The notes under the pieces were generated by a model. That model ran no database searches, had not been told where the DNA came from, and was given only the letters and a program-made list of their open reading frames with translations. Made by a program: the position numbers and the translations under genes. From positions 62,001 to 126,000 of the forward strand of contig NZ_FRCY01000009.1 in assembly GCF_900143075.1 (NCBI RefSeq): a stretch of 64,000 nucleotides of DNA, written 5' to 3'. Source of the stretch: Cyclobacterium lianum. Lineage in GTDB: Bacteria > Bacteroidota > Bacteroidia > Cytophagales > Cyclobacteriaceae. Below are positions 17,217-26,740 of this stretch, piece by piece. Numbering within the stretch: the first letter of the stretch is position 1; the number at the start of each line of letters is the position of its first letter.

Positions 17217-17777
17217 CTAAACCTTCATAATTTCTGCCTCCTTCTTGTCGAAAAGCTCATCGATTTTGCCGGAATAGGTGTCGGTGTATTTTTGCACGGT
17301 GTCTTCCGCTCTTTTGACCTCGTCTTCGGACACCCCTTCTTTTTGTAGTTTTTTGAGCGCGTCGTTGGTATCTTTCCTTACCGTTCGAATGCTTATTTTT
17401 CCATTTTCACATTCGTTTTTCACTTGTTTTACCAGGTTTTTCCGGCGCTCTTCCGTGAGGGGGGGGATGGTTAGCATGACCATTTCTCCGTTATTCTGAG
17501 GGTTCAATCCAAGATCTGAGTTGATTATGGCCTTTTCAATTTCTGAAATAAGGGTTTTCTCCCAGGGTTTGATGGCCAGTGTCCTGGCATCGGGAGTAGT
17601 GATGGAGGCCACCTGTTGTATAGGGGTAGGATTTCCGTAGTAGGTGACCATAATACCATCTAAAAAATTCGGCATGGCCTTTCCTGCCCGGATCTTGACC
17701 AATTCTGCTGTAGTGTGCCGGACAGCCTTTTCCATTAATGACTTTGCTTCCTCTAAGTACAATTGGATCTCTTCCAT
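17217..17777 (-). CDS. frr: Ribosome recycling factor
   Basis: 186 residues, the standard length. With EF-G it splits post-termination ribosomes into subunits. Typical stretches are KIRAGKAMPNFLDGIMVTYYG (part), TPDARTLAIKPWEK, GLNPQNNGEMVMLTIPPLTEERR and the charged C-terminal helix DTVQKYTDTYSGKIDELFDKKE. It follows pyrH by 6 bases, the usual bacterial order, so the two are one transcription unit. Confidence 0.97.
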   Translation of the reverse strand: MEEIQLYLEEAKSLMEKAVRHTTAELVKIRAGKAMPNFLDGIMVTYYGNPTPIQQVASITTPDARTLAIKPWEKTLISEIEKAIINSDLGLNPQNNGEMVMLTIPPLTEERRKNLVKQVKNECENGKISIRTVRKDTNDALKKLQKEGVSEDEVKRAEDTVQKYTDTYSGKIDELFDKKEAEIMKV

Positions 17778-17783
17778 GTGGTT

Positions 17784-18497
17784 TTATTGTTTTGATGTAA
17801 TCAATGTTCCAACTTCGTTGCCTTTGACCAGGTCTAAAAGGTTATCAGTTTTGTTCATATCAAACACGATAATCGGCAGGTTGTTTTCCTGACACAAGGT
17901 AAAAGCCGTCATGTCCATGACATTCAGGTTTTTTTCGTACACTTCCTGAAAGGTAATGTTGGTATATCTGGTGGCACTTTTGTCTTTCTCAGGATCTGCA
18001 GTGTATACCCCGTCAACTCTGGTACCTTTGAGGACCACCTCGGCTTCGATTTCTATGGCACGAAGGCTGGCAGTAGAGTCCGTCGTGAAATAGGGATTGC
18101 CAATACCAGCTCCAAAAATGACGATGCGGCCTTTTTCCAGGTGCCGGATTGCCCGCCTGCGGATGAAAGGTTCACAGACACTTTCTACCTTAATGCCTGA
18201 CATCAGTCTTGTAAACATGCCGTTTTGCTCCAGTGAACTCTGCAACGCCATGGCATTGATCAGGGTGGCCAGCATACCCATATAGTCTCCCTGCACCCTG
18301 TCTATACCCACTTTTCCCGCCTGTACTCCTCTGAAAATATTTCCTCCCCCAATGACTATGGCAATTTCAACTCCCAAATCATGCACATTTTTGATCTCAT
18401 TGGCATACTCCTGCAGCTTTTTCGAATCAATACCGTAACTGTTCTCACCCATTAAGGCTTCTCCGCTTAGTTTAAGGAGAATTCGTTTGTATTTCAT
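17784..18497 (-). CDS. pyrH: UMP kinase
   Basis: 237 residues. It phosphorylates UMP to UDP with ATP as a cytoplasmic hexamer of the amino-acid-kinase fold. Motifs are [11 protein letters not shown] (about 7-17), the glycine-rich [10 protein letters not shown] (about 48-57) and the DTTSLRA-like segment (here [15 protein letters not shown]). [19 protein letters not shown] is also a hallmark. It precedes frr. A TATATTTG box lies about 75 bases upstream on the same strand. Confidence 0.97.
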   Translation of the reverse strand: MKYKRILLKLSGEALMGENSYGIDSKKLQEYANEIKNVHDLGVEIAIVIGGGNIFRGVQAGKVGIDRVQGDYMGMLATLINAMALQSSLEQNGMFTRLMSGIKVESVCEPFIRRRAIRHLEKGRIVIFGAGIGNPYFTTDSTASLRAIEIEAEVVLKGTRVDGVYTADPEKDKSATRYTNITFQEVYEKNLNVMDMTAFTLCQENNLPIIVFDMNKTDNLLDLVKGNEVGTLITSKQ

Positions 18498-18572
18498 TTG
18501 GAGTTCTTTTCAGTTGATGAATAAAAAGACATTTGTATATCTACCGGAGCCATTTAAAACATAAAAGCCCGA

Positions 18573-18580
18573 CAAATATA
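18573..18580 (-). promoter_or_regulatory. Promoter -7 box for pyrH-frr
   Basis: On the minus strand this reads TATATTTG, an exact TAnnTTTG match, 75 bases before the pyrH start. No TTG is found at the ideal -33 spacing. Confidence 0.5.
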
Positions 18581-18812
18581 AATCCTTGTTTTAAGAATAC
18601 TAAATCTTGTGCTTAAAATTGAAGCATTACCTGATTTTTTTATTCCATTCCCTTGCTACACAGGCAGGATCCCAACTGCCGGGATTGGGAAATCGGGCTG
18701 CCGTTTTTTTTTATTCGTCAGATGGCCGGAAGTCCCCGGATTTGAGGGCGGACGATCCGGTCCATACCGAAGATTAGGGATTGATCGTTTAGTTTTATAC
18801 TGAGCTTTTACC

Positions 18813-18820
18813 TAATTTTG
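18813..18820 (+). promoter_or_regulatory. Promoter -7 box for the M1 aminopeptidase gene
   Basis: TAATTTTG matches the TAnnTTTG consensus exactly, 110 bases before the likely ATG. The -33 element is poor (no TTG at 19-21 bases). Confidence 0.45.
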
Positions 18821-18930
18821 GTGGCTTGCATCAGGCCGGGATTCATCAGGGAAAGGTTCCGATGCCTGCTCCAGGATAGTTGTTTTGTTATTAATCTTCC
18901 ATTTTCCCTACACGCTAATTGAACATCTTC

Positions 18931-21552
18931 ATGTACCACCGGAAATTTCGTTATATCATATGTTTCTTTTTCCTGGTCGTTTTTGCGCTATCCTGTAAGC
19001 CAGTTGCTGATCTGTCAACAGATACCAGAGCGCGTCAGCCAATCAGTCAGGGCAATCTATCCTATACTGATACCGATGCCGGCGGAAGAGATACACTGGT
19101 CCGGAAATTGGAAAATGAAATCAGAAATTATAAGGCAAGCCAGACCCGACACTTTGACCTGATCCATACGGAACTTAGCCTTTCCTTTGACTATGCGCTT
19201 CAGTCTGTAAGGGGTGAGGCAACTCTGACCCTTACACCGTATAGGTATTTACAGAATAATCTGGTTCTGGACGCCAAGGAATTTGAGATTGATGCTTTGG
19301 CATGGATCAATCAGGGAGAGAAGCAGGAGCTCAGCTATACTTATGACCAGCAGCAAATTAAGATTGATTTCCCCAAAAAGGTTGAGCCGAACGACACCCT
19401 GTTGATTTTTATCGCATACCAGGCTTTTCCTGAAAGGGGTTTGCCCCCGGGTCAAACAGGGATTCCGGATACGAAAGGCCTGTATTTTATCAATCCGGAT
19501 TCCCTCATTTCTGGTAAGCCTGTGCAAATATGGACCCAGGGTGAAACCAGCTACACATCAAAATGGTACCCCACCATAGACCAGCCAAACGAACGGCAAA
19601 CCCATGATTTTTACCTGCGGGTGCCCGAAAAATATATCAGCATCAGCAATGGCAGTTTGGTAAACAGCCAGGTCAATAGGGATGGCACCAGAACAGATCA
19701 TTGGCGGATGGATCTTCCCCATGCGCCATATCTATCTGCAATTGTGGTCGGTGATTTTGCTGTGATTGAGGATCAAAGTGATGCGGAGGTACCTCTTCGT
19801 TATCTTGCCGAACGCAAGTACGAAGCGGGGATCAGAAAGGTGTTTGCGAATACCCCGGAAATGATGCGTTTTTTTTCCGAACTGTTACAAGTGCCCTTTC
19901 CCTGGCAAAAATATGATCAGGTAATAGTCCGGGATTTTGTGGCCGGGGCGATGGAAAATACTACCCTTTCTGTATTTATGGAAGCGCTTAACCTGAATGC
20001 ACGCGAAGCTTTGGATAGTGAATGGGATTATATCATTGCACACGAATTGTTTCACCAGTGGTTTGGAAACTATGTCACTACTGAATCATGGGCCAACCTG
20101 ACCCTGAACGAGGCATTTGCAGATTATGGAGAATATTTGTGGTTTGAATACAAGGAAGGCAGGGATCAGGCAGACATGCATCATTTCAACGCGATGGAGG
20201 AATATCTCGATGAAGCGGAAGAAAAACAGGTGGACCTGATCAGATACTATCATTCGGATAGCGAAGACATGTTTGACAGCCATACCTACGCCAAAGGCGG
20301 CAGGGTGCTACACATGTTGAGGCAATACCTTGGAGAAGAAGTATTTTTTCAAGGTCTGCACGTTTACCTTGTGGAAAACGCCTTTCAGCCCGTAGAGATT
20401 CACCATCTCCGGCTGGCGATGGAGAAAGTTTCCGGCAGGGATCTCAACTGGTTTTTTAACCAATGGTTTCTTTCTTCCGGTCATCCCGAATTGACCCTCA
20501 CCTGGGACCGTTCCGACCCAGAGAATGTAATTTTATCCATTGAGCAGCAACAGGACCTGAGCCACACACCGCTGTATAAGCTTCCATTTTCAGTCCGGAT
20601 ATATCGGGGAGGAGAGGTAGAGGAAAAAGAATTTGTTTTGGATCAGGCATCCCAGCAATTCAGCCTCGAAAACGGCCCGGAAACAGATGCGATCCTATTT
20701 GACGAGTTTCACACAATTCTGGCTGCAAAATCTCATCACAGGGGAAGTTTGGATCTGGAAAGGCAATTTAGACATGCCGCGTCCGGCCTGGCCAGGCTGG
20801 AGGCACTGGATAGCCTTACCCGCAATGTCAGGGCGGGGAGCGATACAGGTAAATGGATAGCGGCCGGATTGCAGGATTCCTTCGCTGTAGTCCGGGAGCT
20901 TGCTCTTCAGCGTCTCTCGGAAATAAGTCCGGAGCAAATGGAGCAATACCCGATCGAAAATCAGGTGCTGCGTATGGCTGAAGAAGACGCCAGCAATACG
21001 GTGAAAGCCGCAGCCCTTGAAGTGTTGGGGGTAATTGATCCTCAAAAATACGAAGGCATGATCTACCGCATGATCAACGATTCTTCCTATCAGGTGTCCG
21101 GTACGGCCCTGATGGTATTCATGGATATGGAAGGAAATCTCCCCCGCAAGCAGGAGCTGTTTGAAAGATTTGAGGGGGAGGAAAATATCCGAATTCTGGC
21201 ACCCCTTGCCAACTACATCACCGACACCGGTCAGGCCCGCCATGCGGACTGGATGCATACCAAGTTGGCCGTATTGGAGGGTGAATCTCTGTACTATTTC
21301 ATAGGATACTACGGAGATTTCTTTGCCAGCGTGGAAGGAGTTTCACTTGGAGGGGCCATAAGCCGTCTCGGTGAAATTGGCGGTACGCATTCCCTGCCTT
21401 ATGTCAGACTGGCTGCCTTCCAGTCTCTGTTCGGTTTTATTGACGAAGAGGGGGTGTTGGATCTGGCCAGGTCGTTGCTCGAATCGGAAGCAGATGAAAC
21501 GGTACGCAGGTACAAGTCCTACTACCTGGAACCCTACCTGGACCAGGAGTAA
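18931..21552 (+). CDS. M1-family zinc aminopeptidase, lipoprotein, with C-terminal HEAT-like region
   Basis: 873 residues from the ATG at 18931; a TTG four codons earlier is in frame but less likely. A lipobox (VFALSC) predicts export and lipid anchoring. The M1 domain shows GAMEN (339-343), the zinc motif HELFHQWFGN (His371, His375) and the third ligand Glu394 in LNEAFADY. Substrates would be the N-terminal residues of peptides outside the inner membrane. The C-terminal 270 residues are helical with HEAT-like repeats (ALQRLSEISPEQ, AAALEVLGVIDPQKY, LARSLLESEADE). The gene stands alone, divergent from pyrH. Confidence 0.95.
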   Translation: MYHRKFRYIICFFFLVVFALSCKPVADLSTDTRARQPISQGNLSYTDTDAGGRDTLVRKLENEIRNYKASQTRHFDLIHTELSLSFDYALQSVRGEATLTLTPYRYLQNNLVLDAKEFEIDALAWINQGEKQELSYTYDQQQIKIDFPKKVEPNDTLLIFIAYQAFPERGLPPGQTGIPDTKGLYFINPDSLISGKPVQIWTQGETSYTSKWYPTIDQPNERQTHDFYLRVPEKYISISNGSLVNSQVNRDGTRTDHWRMDLPHAPYLSAIVVGDFAVIEDQSDAEVPLRYLAERKYEAGIRKVFANTPEMMRFFSELLQVPFPWQKYDQVIVRDFVAGAMENTTLSVFMEALNLNAREALDSEWDYIIAHELFHQWFGNYVTTESWANLTLNEAFADYGEYLWFEYKEGRDQADMHHFNAMEEYLDEAEEKQVDLIRYYHSDSEDMFDSHTYAKGGRVLHMLRQYLGEEVFFQGLHVYLVENAFQPVEIHHLRLAMEKVSGRDLNWFFNQWFLSSGHPELTLTWDRSDPENVILSIEQQQDLSHTPLYKLPFSVRIYRGGEVEEKEFVLDQASQQFSLENGPETDAILFDEFHTILAAKSHHRGSLDLERQFRHAASGLARLEALDSLTRNVRAGSDTGKWIAAGLQDSFAVVRELALQRLSEISPEQMEQYPIENQVLRMAEEDASNTVKAAALEVLGVIDPQKYEGMIYRMINDSSYQVSGTALMVFMDMEGNLPRKQELFERFEGEENIRILAPLANYITDTGQARHADWMHTKLAVLEGESLYYFIGYYGDFFASVEGVSLGGAISRLGEIGGTHSLPYVRLAAFQSLFGFIDEEGVLDLARSLLESEADETVRRYKSYYLEPYLDQE

Positions 21553-21617
21553 AATACTGACCATGAATGGTATAATTTTGAATGGTGAAAAAACAGGAGA
21601 ATTTTTTTTATAATATT

Positions 21618-21647
21618 TTGAATGTTTGGCAAAAGGGTATAATTTTG
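21618..21647 (+). promoter_or_regulatory. Promoter for the tRNA-Tyr/Gly/Thr-tuf unit
   Basis: TTG (21618-21620), a 19-base spacer and TAATTTTG (21640-21647) match the Bacteroidota housekeeping promoter exactly. It lies about 54 bases before tRNA-Tyr. Confidence 0.8.
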
Positions 21648-21700
21648 CCATCCGTTATGACAGCAAAGAATTTAATACGTCATACATTGTTGTAATTTTT

Positions 21701-21783
21701 GGGGGAATACCAAAGCGGCCAACTGGGACGGACTGTAAATCCGTTGACTTATGTCTTCACAGGTTCGAATCCTGTTTCCCCCA
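21701..21783 (+). tRNA. tRNA-Tyr (GUA)
   Basis: 83 bases. The acceptor GGGGGAA pairs with TTCCCCC with discriminator A; the anticodon stem is ACGGA/TCCGT with loop CTGTAAA (anticodon GTA at 21735-21737). The long variable arm is typical of bacterial tRNA-Tyr, and the T arm GGTTCGAATCC is intact. The CCA end is not encoded. Confidence 0.97.
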
Positions 21784-21946
21784 CTGCACCGATTGGAAAG
21801 GAAAACATTTTCCATTTCCGGTCAACAATCTGAATAATCCGATAGCATTGGTGTTGTTTTCTTAGAATAACCGGCTATTTTTGGATTCTCAATGTAGTAC
21901 TAGTGTAAACTGGCTGATTCGGTTTGCATTGGATAAATAAAATTAA

Positions 21947-22019
21947 GCGGGAGTAGCTCAGTTGGTAGAGCGGCAGCCTTCCAAGCTGCAGGTCGCGGGT
22001 TCGAGCCTCGTCTCCCGCT
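21947..22019 (+). tRNA. tRNA-Gly (UCC)
   Basis: 73 bases. The acceptor GCGGGAG pairs with CTCCCGC, discriminator T. The anticodon arm is GCAGC-CTTCCAA-GCTGC, giving anticodon TCC. D arm and T arm are canonical. Confidence 0.97.
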
Positions 22020-22055
22020 CTATGCTTTTATAGGGCATAAAACTGGATGTAAAAA

Positions 22056-22127
22056 GCCGACGTAGCTCAGGGGTAGAGTGCTTCCTTGGTAAGGAAGAGG
22101 TCACGGGTTCAAATCCCGTCGTTGGCT
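22056..22127 (+). tRNA. tRNA-Thr (GGU)
   Basis: 72 bases. The acceptor GCCGACG pairs with CGTTGGC (one wobble), discriminator T. The anticodon arm CTTCC-TTGGTAA-GGAAG gives anticodon GGT. It lies 59 bases upstream of tuf, a common bacterial linkage. Confidence 0.97.
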
Positions 22128-22186
22128 CTGAACATTTCAAACATTTAATGAAATTTAATCTTTAACTAAACAGAGGATTTTCACGC

Positions 22187-23374
22187 ATGGCAAAAGCAAC
22201 CTTTGACCGTTCCAAACCACACGTAAACATAGGTACGATTGGTCACGTCGATCATGGTAAGACTACTTTGACTGCTGCCATTACCACTGTACTGGCCAGA
22301 AAGGGTCTTTCTGAATTAAGAGACTTTGCTTCCATTGACAACGCACCGGAAGAAAAGGAAAGAGGTATCACGATCAATACCTCACACGTAGAGTATCAAA
22401 CGGAGTCCAGGCATTATGCCCACGTTGACTGTCCAGGTCACGCTGACTACGTAAAAAACATGGTTACTGGTGCTGCCCAGATGGACGGTGCAATTCTTGT
22501 AGTTGCAGCCACTGATGGTCCAATGCCACAAACCAGGGAGCACATCCTTCTTGCCCGTCAGGTAGGAGTACCTGCTCTGGTTGTTTTTATGAACAAGGTA
22601 GATTTGGTGGATGACCCCGAACTTCTTGAGTTGGTAGAGATGGAAGTAAGAGAATTGCTTTCTTTCTATGAATTTGACGGTGATAATATTCCGATCATTG
22701 CAGGTTCTGCACTGGGTGCACTTAACGGTGAAGCCAAGTGGGAAGACACAGTGATGGAATTGATGAAGGCCGTTGACGAACACATTCCTCTTCCTGAGAG
22801 AGCAATTGACAAAGAATTCCTTATGCCGGTTGAAGACGTTTTCTCTATCACTGGTAGGGGTACTGTTGCTACTGGCAGGATCGAAAGAGGAGTTGTCAAT
22901 TCTGGTGAAGCAGTAGATATCATCGGTATGGGTGCCGAAGGATTGAAGTCTACTGTAACAGGGGTAGAGATGTTTCGTAAGATCCTCGACAGGGGTGAAG
23001 CTGGTGACAACGTTGGTTTGTTGCTGAGAGGCATCGAAAAGAGCCAGATCAAGAGAGGTATGATTATCTGTAAGCCTGGTTCTGTTACACCACATGCTCA
23101 TTTCAAGGCTGAGGTGTATGTGCTTTCTAAAGAAGAAGGTGGCCGACATACTCCATTCTTCAACAAATACCGTCCTCAGTTCTACCTGAGAACTACAGAC
23201 GTAACAGGAGAGATCAAACTTCCTGAAAATGTAGAGATGGTAATGCCAGGTGACAACATCACCATTGAGGTGAGCCTGATCAACCCGGTAGCCCTGGAAA
23301 AAGGACTTCGATTTGCCATCAGAGAAGGTGGTAGAACAGTAGGTGCCGGACAGGTAACCGAAATCCTGGATTAA
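22187..23374 (+). CDS. tuf: Elongation factor Tu
   Basis: 395 residues. This GTPase delivers aminoacyl-tRNA to the ribosome. G motifs are intact: [10 protein letters not shown] (G1), DCPGHADYV (G3) and NKVDLVDD (G4). The switch I region [14 protein letters not shown] and the C-terminal barrels are normal. It is co-transcribed with the three upstream tRNA genes and is followed by a strong hairpin. Only one tuf copy lies in the window; the other bacterial tuf location, after fusA, is occupied here by rpsJ. Confidence 0.98.
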   Translation: MAKATFDRSKPHVNIGTIGHVDHGKTTLTAAITTVLARKGLSELRDFASIDNAPEEKERGITINTSHVEYQTESRHYAHVDCPGHADYVKNMVTGAAQMDGAILVVAATDGPMPQTREHILLARQVGVPALVVFMNKVDLVDDPELLELVEMEVRELLSFYEFDGDNIPIIAGSALGALNGEAKWEDTVMELMKAVDEHIPLPERAIDKEFLMPVEDVFSITGRGTVATGRIERGVVNSGEAVDIIGMGAEGLKSTVTGVEMFRKILDRGEAGDNVGLLLRGIEKSQIKRGMIICKPGSVTPHAHFKAEVYVLSKEEGGRHTPFFNKYRPQFYLRTTDVTGEIKLPENVEMVMPGDNITIEVSLINPVALEKGLRFAIREGGRTVGAGQVTEILD

Positions 23375-23401
23375 TTTTGATTTAAGTATCCTGTTTATAA
23401 A

Positions 23402-23436
23402 TGCGATCCTGAAATATTTCGGGATCGCATTTGTTT
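23402..23436 (+). terminator. Terminator downstream of tuf
   Basis: TGCGATCCTGAAAT pairs with ATTTCGGGATCGCA (one wobble; the loop forms from the central A/T bases), followed by TTGTTTC. The tail overlaps the -33 element of the next promoter. Confidence 0.75.
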
Positions 23437-23461
23437 CTTTGCCCTCAATTCACTAGTTTTG
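23431..23461 (+). promoter_or_regulatory. Promoter for tRNA-Trp-secE-nusG-rpl operon
   Basis: TTG (23431-23433), a 20-base spacer and TAGTTTTG (23454-23461) fit the Bacteroidota promoter pattern. It starts inside the tail of the tuf terminator, 27 bases before tRNA-Trp. Confidence 0.7.
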
Positions 23462-23488
23462 CGTTCCCTAATCGGGGGGCGGAAAAAT

Positions 23489-23559
23489 ACGGGCGTAGTT
23501 CAATGGCAGAATAGCGGTCTCCAAAACCGTTGATGGGAGTTCGAATCTCTCCGCCCGTG
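23489..23559 (+). tRNA. tRNA-Trp (CCA)
   Basis: 71 bases. The acceptor ACGGGCG pairs with CGCCCGT, discriminator G as expected for Trp. The anticodon arm GCGGT-CTCCAAA-ACCGT gives CCA. The position just before secE is typical of many bacteria. Confidence 0.97.
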
Positions 23560-23688
23560 CAATACACAGCAGATAAAATCATGGAGAAAAGTCGGTTTAC
23601 CTGCTTTCTCAGTCATGTTTTGAAAGAAAGCCGCCGGCTCATCCCTGAAAGGTGAAAAGCGGTTTCTGTTAAACCAAGTTTTACAAGG

Positions 23689-23877
23689 ATGAACGTTAAA
23701 AATTTTGTAATTGAATCCATTGACGAGATGAAAAATAAGGTCACCTGGCCTAAATATTCATCTCTGCAAAACAGTGCTGTATTGGTGCTGGTGGCTTCAT
23801 TGATTTTCGCTTTGGTGATCGGATTGATCGATCTGACCTTCGAAAATATCATGACATGGTTTTATGATTTATTCTAA
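23689..23877 (+). CDS. secE: Preprotein translocase subunit SecE
   Basis: 62 residues, the short single-span form. An N-terminal amphipathic helix carries the conserved E-M-K-x-K-V-T-W-P segment (DEMKNKVTWPKYSS). One membrane helix follows (about residues 32-52, AVLVLVASLIFALVIGLIDL). It clamps SecY in the SecYEG protein-conducting channel. It sits in the classic secE-nusG-rplK context; secY is in the spc cluster of this window. Confidence 0.96.
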   Translation: MNVKNFVIESIDEMKNKVTWPKYSSLQNSAVLVLVASLIFALVIGLIDLTFENIMTWFYDLF

Positions 23878-23895
23878 AGAATATTAATAAACGGA

Positions 23896-24453
23896 ATGGC
23901 AGATCACAAATGGTACGTGCTCAGGGTAGTGGCAGGTCAGGAAAAAAAAGCGAAGACTTATTTAGACAATGAAATTGCCCGTCAGAATCTTCTGGAATAT
24001 ATTCCTGAGGTTTTGATACCTTCTGAGAAAGTATACGAGATGCGTAATGGCAAAAAGCGGGTAAGGGAAAGAAACTTTTTTCCAGGCTACGTTTTGGTCA
24101 ATGCGGACCTCAGCCATGGTGAAGCCAATCACGTGATTACGAGCATACCGGGAGTTATCGGTTTTTTAGGGTCAAACCAAGGGGGGGCTTCCAAAACCCC
24201 TGAGCCATTACGTCAGTCAGAAATCAACAGGATTTTAGGTCGTGTTGAAGAGATTGATGAGTTTGCAGAAAAACTAGAGACCCCATTTATAGTTGGAGAG
24301 AGCGTAAAAGTAATGGACGGTCCCTTCAGTGGGTTCTCGGGTGTGATAGAGGAAGTATTTGATGACAAGAAAAAACTTAATGTTATGGTTAAGATATTCG
24401 GTCGGAATACTCCAGTAGAGTTAAACTTTATACAAGTAGAAAAACTAGATTAG
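23896..24453 (+). CDS. nusG: Transcription termination/antitermination protein NusG
   Basis: 185 residues. An NGN domain (WYVLRVVAGQEKKAKTYLD; FFPGYVLVNADL) is joined to a C-terminal KOW domain (VKVMDGPFSGFSGVIEEVF). It binds RNA polymerase at the clamp and links it to Rho or ribosomal protein S10. It follows secE by 18 bases and precedes rplK by 3. Confidence 0.97.
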   Translation: MADHKWYVLRVVAGQEKKAKTYLDNEIARQNLLEYIPEVLIPSEKVYEMRNGKKRVRERNFFPGYVLVNADLSHGEANHVITSIPGVIGFLGSNQGGASKTPEPLRQSEINRILGRVEEIDEFAEKLETPFIVGESVKVMDGPFSGFSGVIEEVFDDKKKLNVMVKIFGRNTPVELNFIQVEKLD

Positions 24454-24456
24454 GAA

Positions 24457-24900
24457 ATGGCTAAAGAAATCTCTGGTTATCTGAAACTACAGGTGAAGGG
24501 TGGCCAGGCTAACCCATCTCCTCCGGTTGGTCCGGCCCTTGGTTCAAAAGGGTTGAACATCATGGAGTTCTGTAAGCAATTTAACGCCAGGACTCAGGAT
24601 AAAATGGGCCAGGTGCTTCCTGTACTTGTTACGATTTATTCGGACAAGTCCTTCGATTTTGTTGTCAAAACGCCACCGGCAGCGGTGATGCTTTTGGAAG
24701 CAGCAAAATTGAAAAGCGGTTCTGCCGAACCGAACAGGAAAAAAGTTGGCGCTGTGTCCTGGGATCAGGTGAAAGAAATTGCAGAGGTAAAAATGCCCGA
24801 TTTGAATGCTTTTGAAGTAGCCTCAGCCATGAGAATGGTGGCCGGTACTGCAAGAAGCATGGGTATCACAGTTTCAGGAAAAGCTCCCTGGGAGGAATAA
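24457..24900 (+). CDS. rplK: 50S ribosomal protein L11
   Basis: 147 residues. It binds the GTPase-associated centre of 23S rRNA. Conserved [19 protein letters not shown] (N-terminal) and AGTARSMGI (C-terminal, rRNA-binding) are present. It is followed closely by rplA as in nearly all bacteria. Confidence 0.98.
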   Translation: MAKEISGYLKLQVKGGQANPSPPVGPALGSKGLNIMEFCKQFNARTQDKMGQVLPVLVTIYSDKSFDFVVKTPPAAVMLLEAAKLKSGSAEPNRKKVGAVSWDQVKEIAEVKMPDLNAFEVASAMRMVAGTARSMGITVSGKAPWEE

Positions 24901-24910
24901 CAAGCAAAAA

Positions 24911-25609
24911 ATGGCTAAGTTAACAAAAAAGAAAAAAGAAGCACTTTCTAAATACGATCCTGGCCAACATTATTCCCTGGCTGAAGCTTCTTCTATTGTT
25001 AAGGAAATCACAAACACCAAATTTGATTCATCAATTGACCTGGATATTCGTCTGGGTGTAGATCCGCGAAAAGCCGACCAAATGGTAAGGGGAGTCGTGG
25101 CTTTGCCTCACGGTACAGGTAAGGAATTGAAGGTTTTGGTGCTTTGCAGCCCTGACAAGGAAGAGGAAGCCAAAGAAGCCGGAGCCGATTACGTTGGACT
25201 GGATGAGTACATCGCAAAAATTGAGGGAGGATGGACAGACATTGATGTCATCATCACCACCCCGAATGTGATGGCGAAAGTAGGTAGATTGGGGCGGGTT
25301 CTAGGACCCAGAGGCTTGATGCCCAATCCCAAGTCAGGTACTGTTACCCTGGATGTAGGCAAAGCAGTGAAAGAAGTGAAAGCTGGTAAAATCGATTTCA
25401 AGGTAGATAAGTTTGGTATCATTCACGCAAGTGTAGGAAAAGCTTCCTTTAGCGCTGAAAAGATTCAGGAAAACGCAAGGGAACTGATCCTGACCATATC
25501 TAAACTGAAGCCGTCTGCTGCGAAAGGTACTTATTTCCAAAGTATACATTTATCCAGTACCATGTCTCCGGGCATTGTAATCGATAAAAGTAGTATTCAA
25601 GGTATATAA
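24911..25609 (+). CDS. rplA: 50S ribosomal protein L1
   Basis: 232 residues, full length. It forms the mobile L1 stalk at the E site and in many bacteria represses its own operon. Signature stretches are [21 protein letters not shown] and [20 protein letters not shown], with the final [17 protein letters not shown]. It lies 10 bases after rplK and 2 before rplJ. No obvious L1-binding mimic was sought in detail. Confidence 0.98.
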   Translation: MAKLTKKKKEALSKYDPGQHYSLAEASSIVKEITNTKFDSSIDLDIRLGVDPRKADQMVRGVVALPHGTGKELKVLVLCSPDKEEEAKEAGADYVGLDEYIAKIEGGWTDIDVIITTPNVMAKVGRLGRVLGPRGLMPNPKSGTVTLDVGKAVKEVKAGKIDFKVDKFGIIHASVGKASFSAEKIQENARELILTISKLKPSAAKGTYFQSIHLSSTMSPGIVIDKSSIQGI

Positions 25610-25611
25610 TT

Positions 25612-26154
25612 ATGACGAGAGAAGATAAGAAAAACATAATTGAAGAACTTACCGAAAAACTGAAGACTACTCCGCATTTCTATATTGCTGATGCATCGGG
25701 ATTCAGTGTAGCACAGGTTAACGGCTTCAGGAAATTGTGTTTCGACAAGGGACTTGAATACAAGGTATACAAAAATACCCTGATCAAAAAGGCGCTTGAT
25801 AATCTGGAAGCCGATTACGAGGAATTTGCAGGTAGCACCTTAAAAGGCTTTTCCGGCATCCTTTTTTCCCAGGAAGTCGCTAACTTGCCCGCTAAGGTGA
25901 TCCTGGACTACAGGAAAAAACTCGGCAGCAAAGAGAAACGACCGCTTTTCAAAGGCGCTTCAGTGGATGGCGATCAGTTTGTCGGGGAAGATAACCTGAA
26001 AGTTCTTTCCGAGCTTAAGTCTAAGGAAGAACTGGTAGGCGAAATCGTTACCCTATTGCAGTCTCCTGCTAAAAACGTGGTATCCGCTCTTCAGAGTGGA
26101 AAATCAATTCTTGCCGGACTGGTAAAAACCCTGTCCGAAAAGGAAGAAGCTTAA
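25612..26154 (+). CDS. rplJ: 50S ribosomal protein L10
   Basis: 180 residues. It anchors L7/L12 dimers on the large subunit stalk. The N-terminal rRNA-binding part (VAQVNGFRKLCFDKGLEYKV, NTLIKKAL) and the C-terminal helix that binds L12 (NVVSALQSGKSILAGLVKTL) are clear. It is translated just after rplA and sits 48 bases before rplL. Confidence 0.97.
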   Translation: MTREDKKNIIEELTEKLKTTPHFYIADASGFSVAQVNGFRKLCFDKGLEYKVYKNTLIKKALDNLEADYEEFAGSTLKGFSGILFSQEVANLPAKVILDYRKKLGSKEKRPLFKGASVDGDQFVGEDNLKVLSELKSKEELVGEIVTLLQSPAKNVVSALQSGKSILAGLVKTLSEKEEA

Positions 26155-26202
26155 TAAAATCATTCAAATTAGTAAATAACAATCAATTTAAATAGTAATA
26201 CA

Positions 26203-26583
26203 ATGGCAGATCTTAAAGCATTCGCTGAGCAGTTAGTTAACTTGACTGTAAAAGAGGTAAATGAGTTGGCCGCAATTTTAAAAGATGAATATGGTATCGA
26301 ACCTGCCGCTGCTGCCGCTACTGTAGTAGCTGGAGGTGGAGCCGCTGGCGAAGGTGCTGCTGAAGAAGAAAAATCTTCTTTTGATGTTGTCTTGAAAGCT
26401 GCAGGTGGACAAAAATTGGCAGTTGTTAAACTGGTTAAAGAATTGACCGGTTTGGGACTTAAAGAAGCCAAAGAAGTGGTGGACAGCGCTCCTAAAGCCG
26501 TGAAGGAAGGAGTAAGCAAAGAAGAAGCAGACGCGCTTAAAAAACAACTTGAAGAAGCTGGAGCTGAAGTTGAGCTTAAATAA
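26203..26583 (+). CDS. rplL: 50S ribosomal protein L7/L12
   Basis: 126 residues. The N-terminal dimerisation helices ([20 protein letters not shown]) are followed by an Ala/Gly-rich hinge ([20 protein letters not shown]). The C-terminal factor-binding domain has KIAVVKxVKE-type [21 protein letters not shown]. It recruits translational GTPases. A perfect hairpin 43 bases downstream separates it from rpoB. Confidence 0.98.
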   Translation: MADLKAFAEQLVNLTVKEVNELAAILKDEYGIEPAAAAATVVAGGGAAGEGAAEEEKSSFDVVLKAAGGQKLAVVKLVKELTGLGLKEAKEVVDSAPKAVKEGVSKEEADALKKQLEEAGAEVELK

Positions 26584-26625
26584 CATTGAATAGCCAACTC
26601 CTATTGGATTTGGTTTCCCAGCAAT

Positions 26626-26653
26626 AGACCTGACTTATCAGTCAGGTCTTTTC
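26626..26653 (+). terminator. Attenuator-type terminator between rplL and rpoB
   Basis: A perfect ten-base stem, AGACCTGACT against AGTCAGGTCT, with a TATC loop, followed by TTTCC. The short T-tract suggests partial readthrough, as known for the rplL-rpoB junction in other bacteria, rather than full stop. Confidence 0.75.
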
Positions 26654-26740
26654 CTGTTTATGGACATGAAAATAATTGCACTTTTTTAAGTGTAAATTGT
26701 CCTAAAATAATAATAACTTTCACTAAAACTATATACTGCC

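Larger units (their letters stand above)
18498..18930. other. Divergent intergenic region between pyrH and the M1 aminopeptidase
   Basis: About 430 bases between divergent genes. It holds one exact -7 promoter box in each direction (minus 18573-18580, plus 18813-18820). A 64-codon plus-strand open frame (18609-18803) has no features of a real protein. Confidence 0.6.

Noticed and set aside
18609-18803. A 64-codon frame between pyrH and the aminopeptidase
   Set aside because: Its composition is not protein-like and it sits in the divergent promoter region.
22382-23149. A 255-codon minus-strand open frame inside tuf
   Set aside because: Antisense to EF-Tu, low-complexity composition and no family resemblance.
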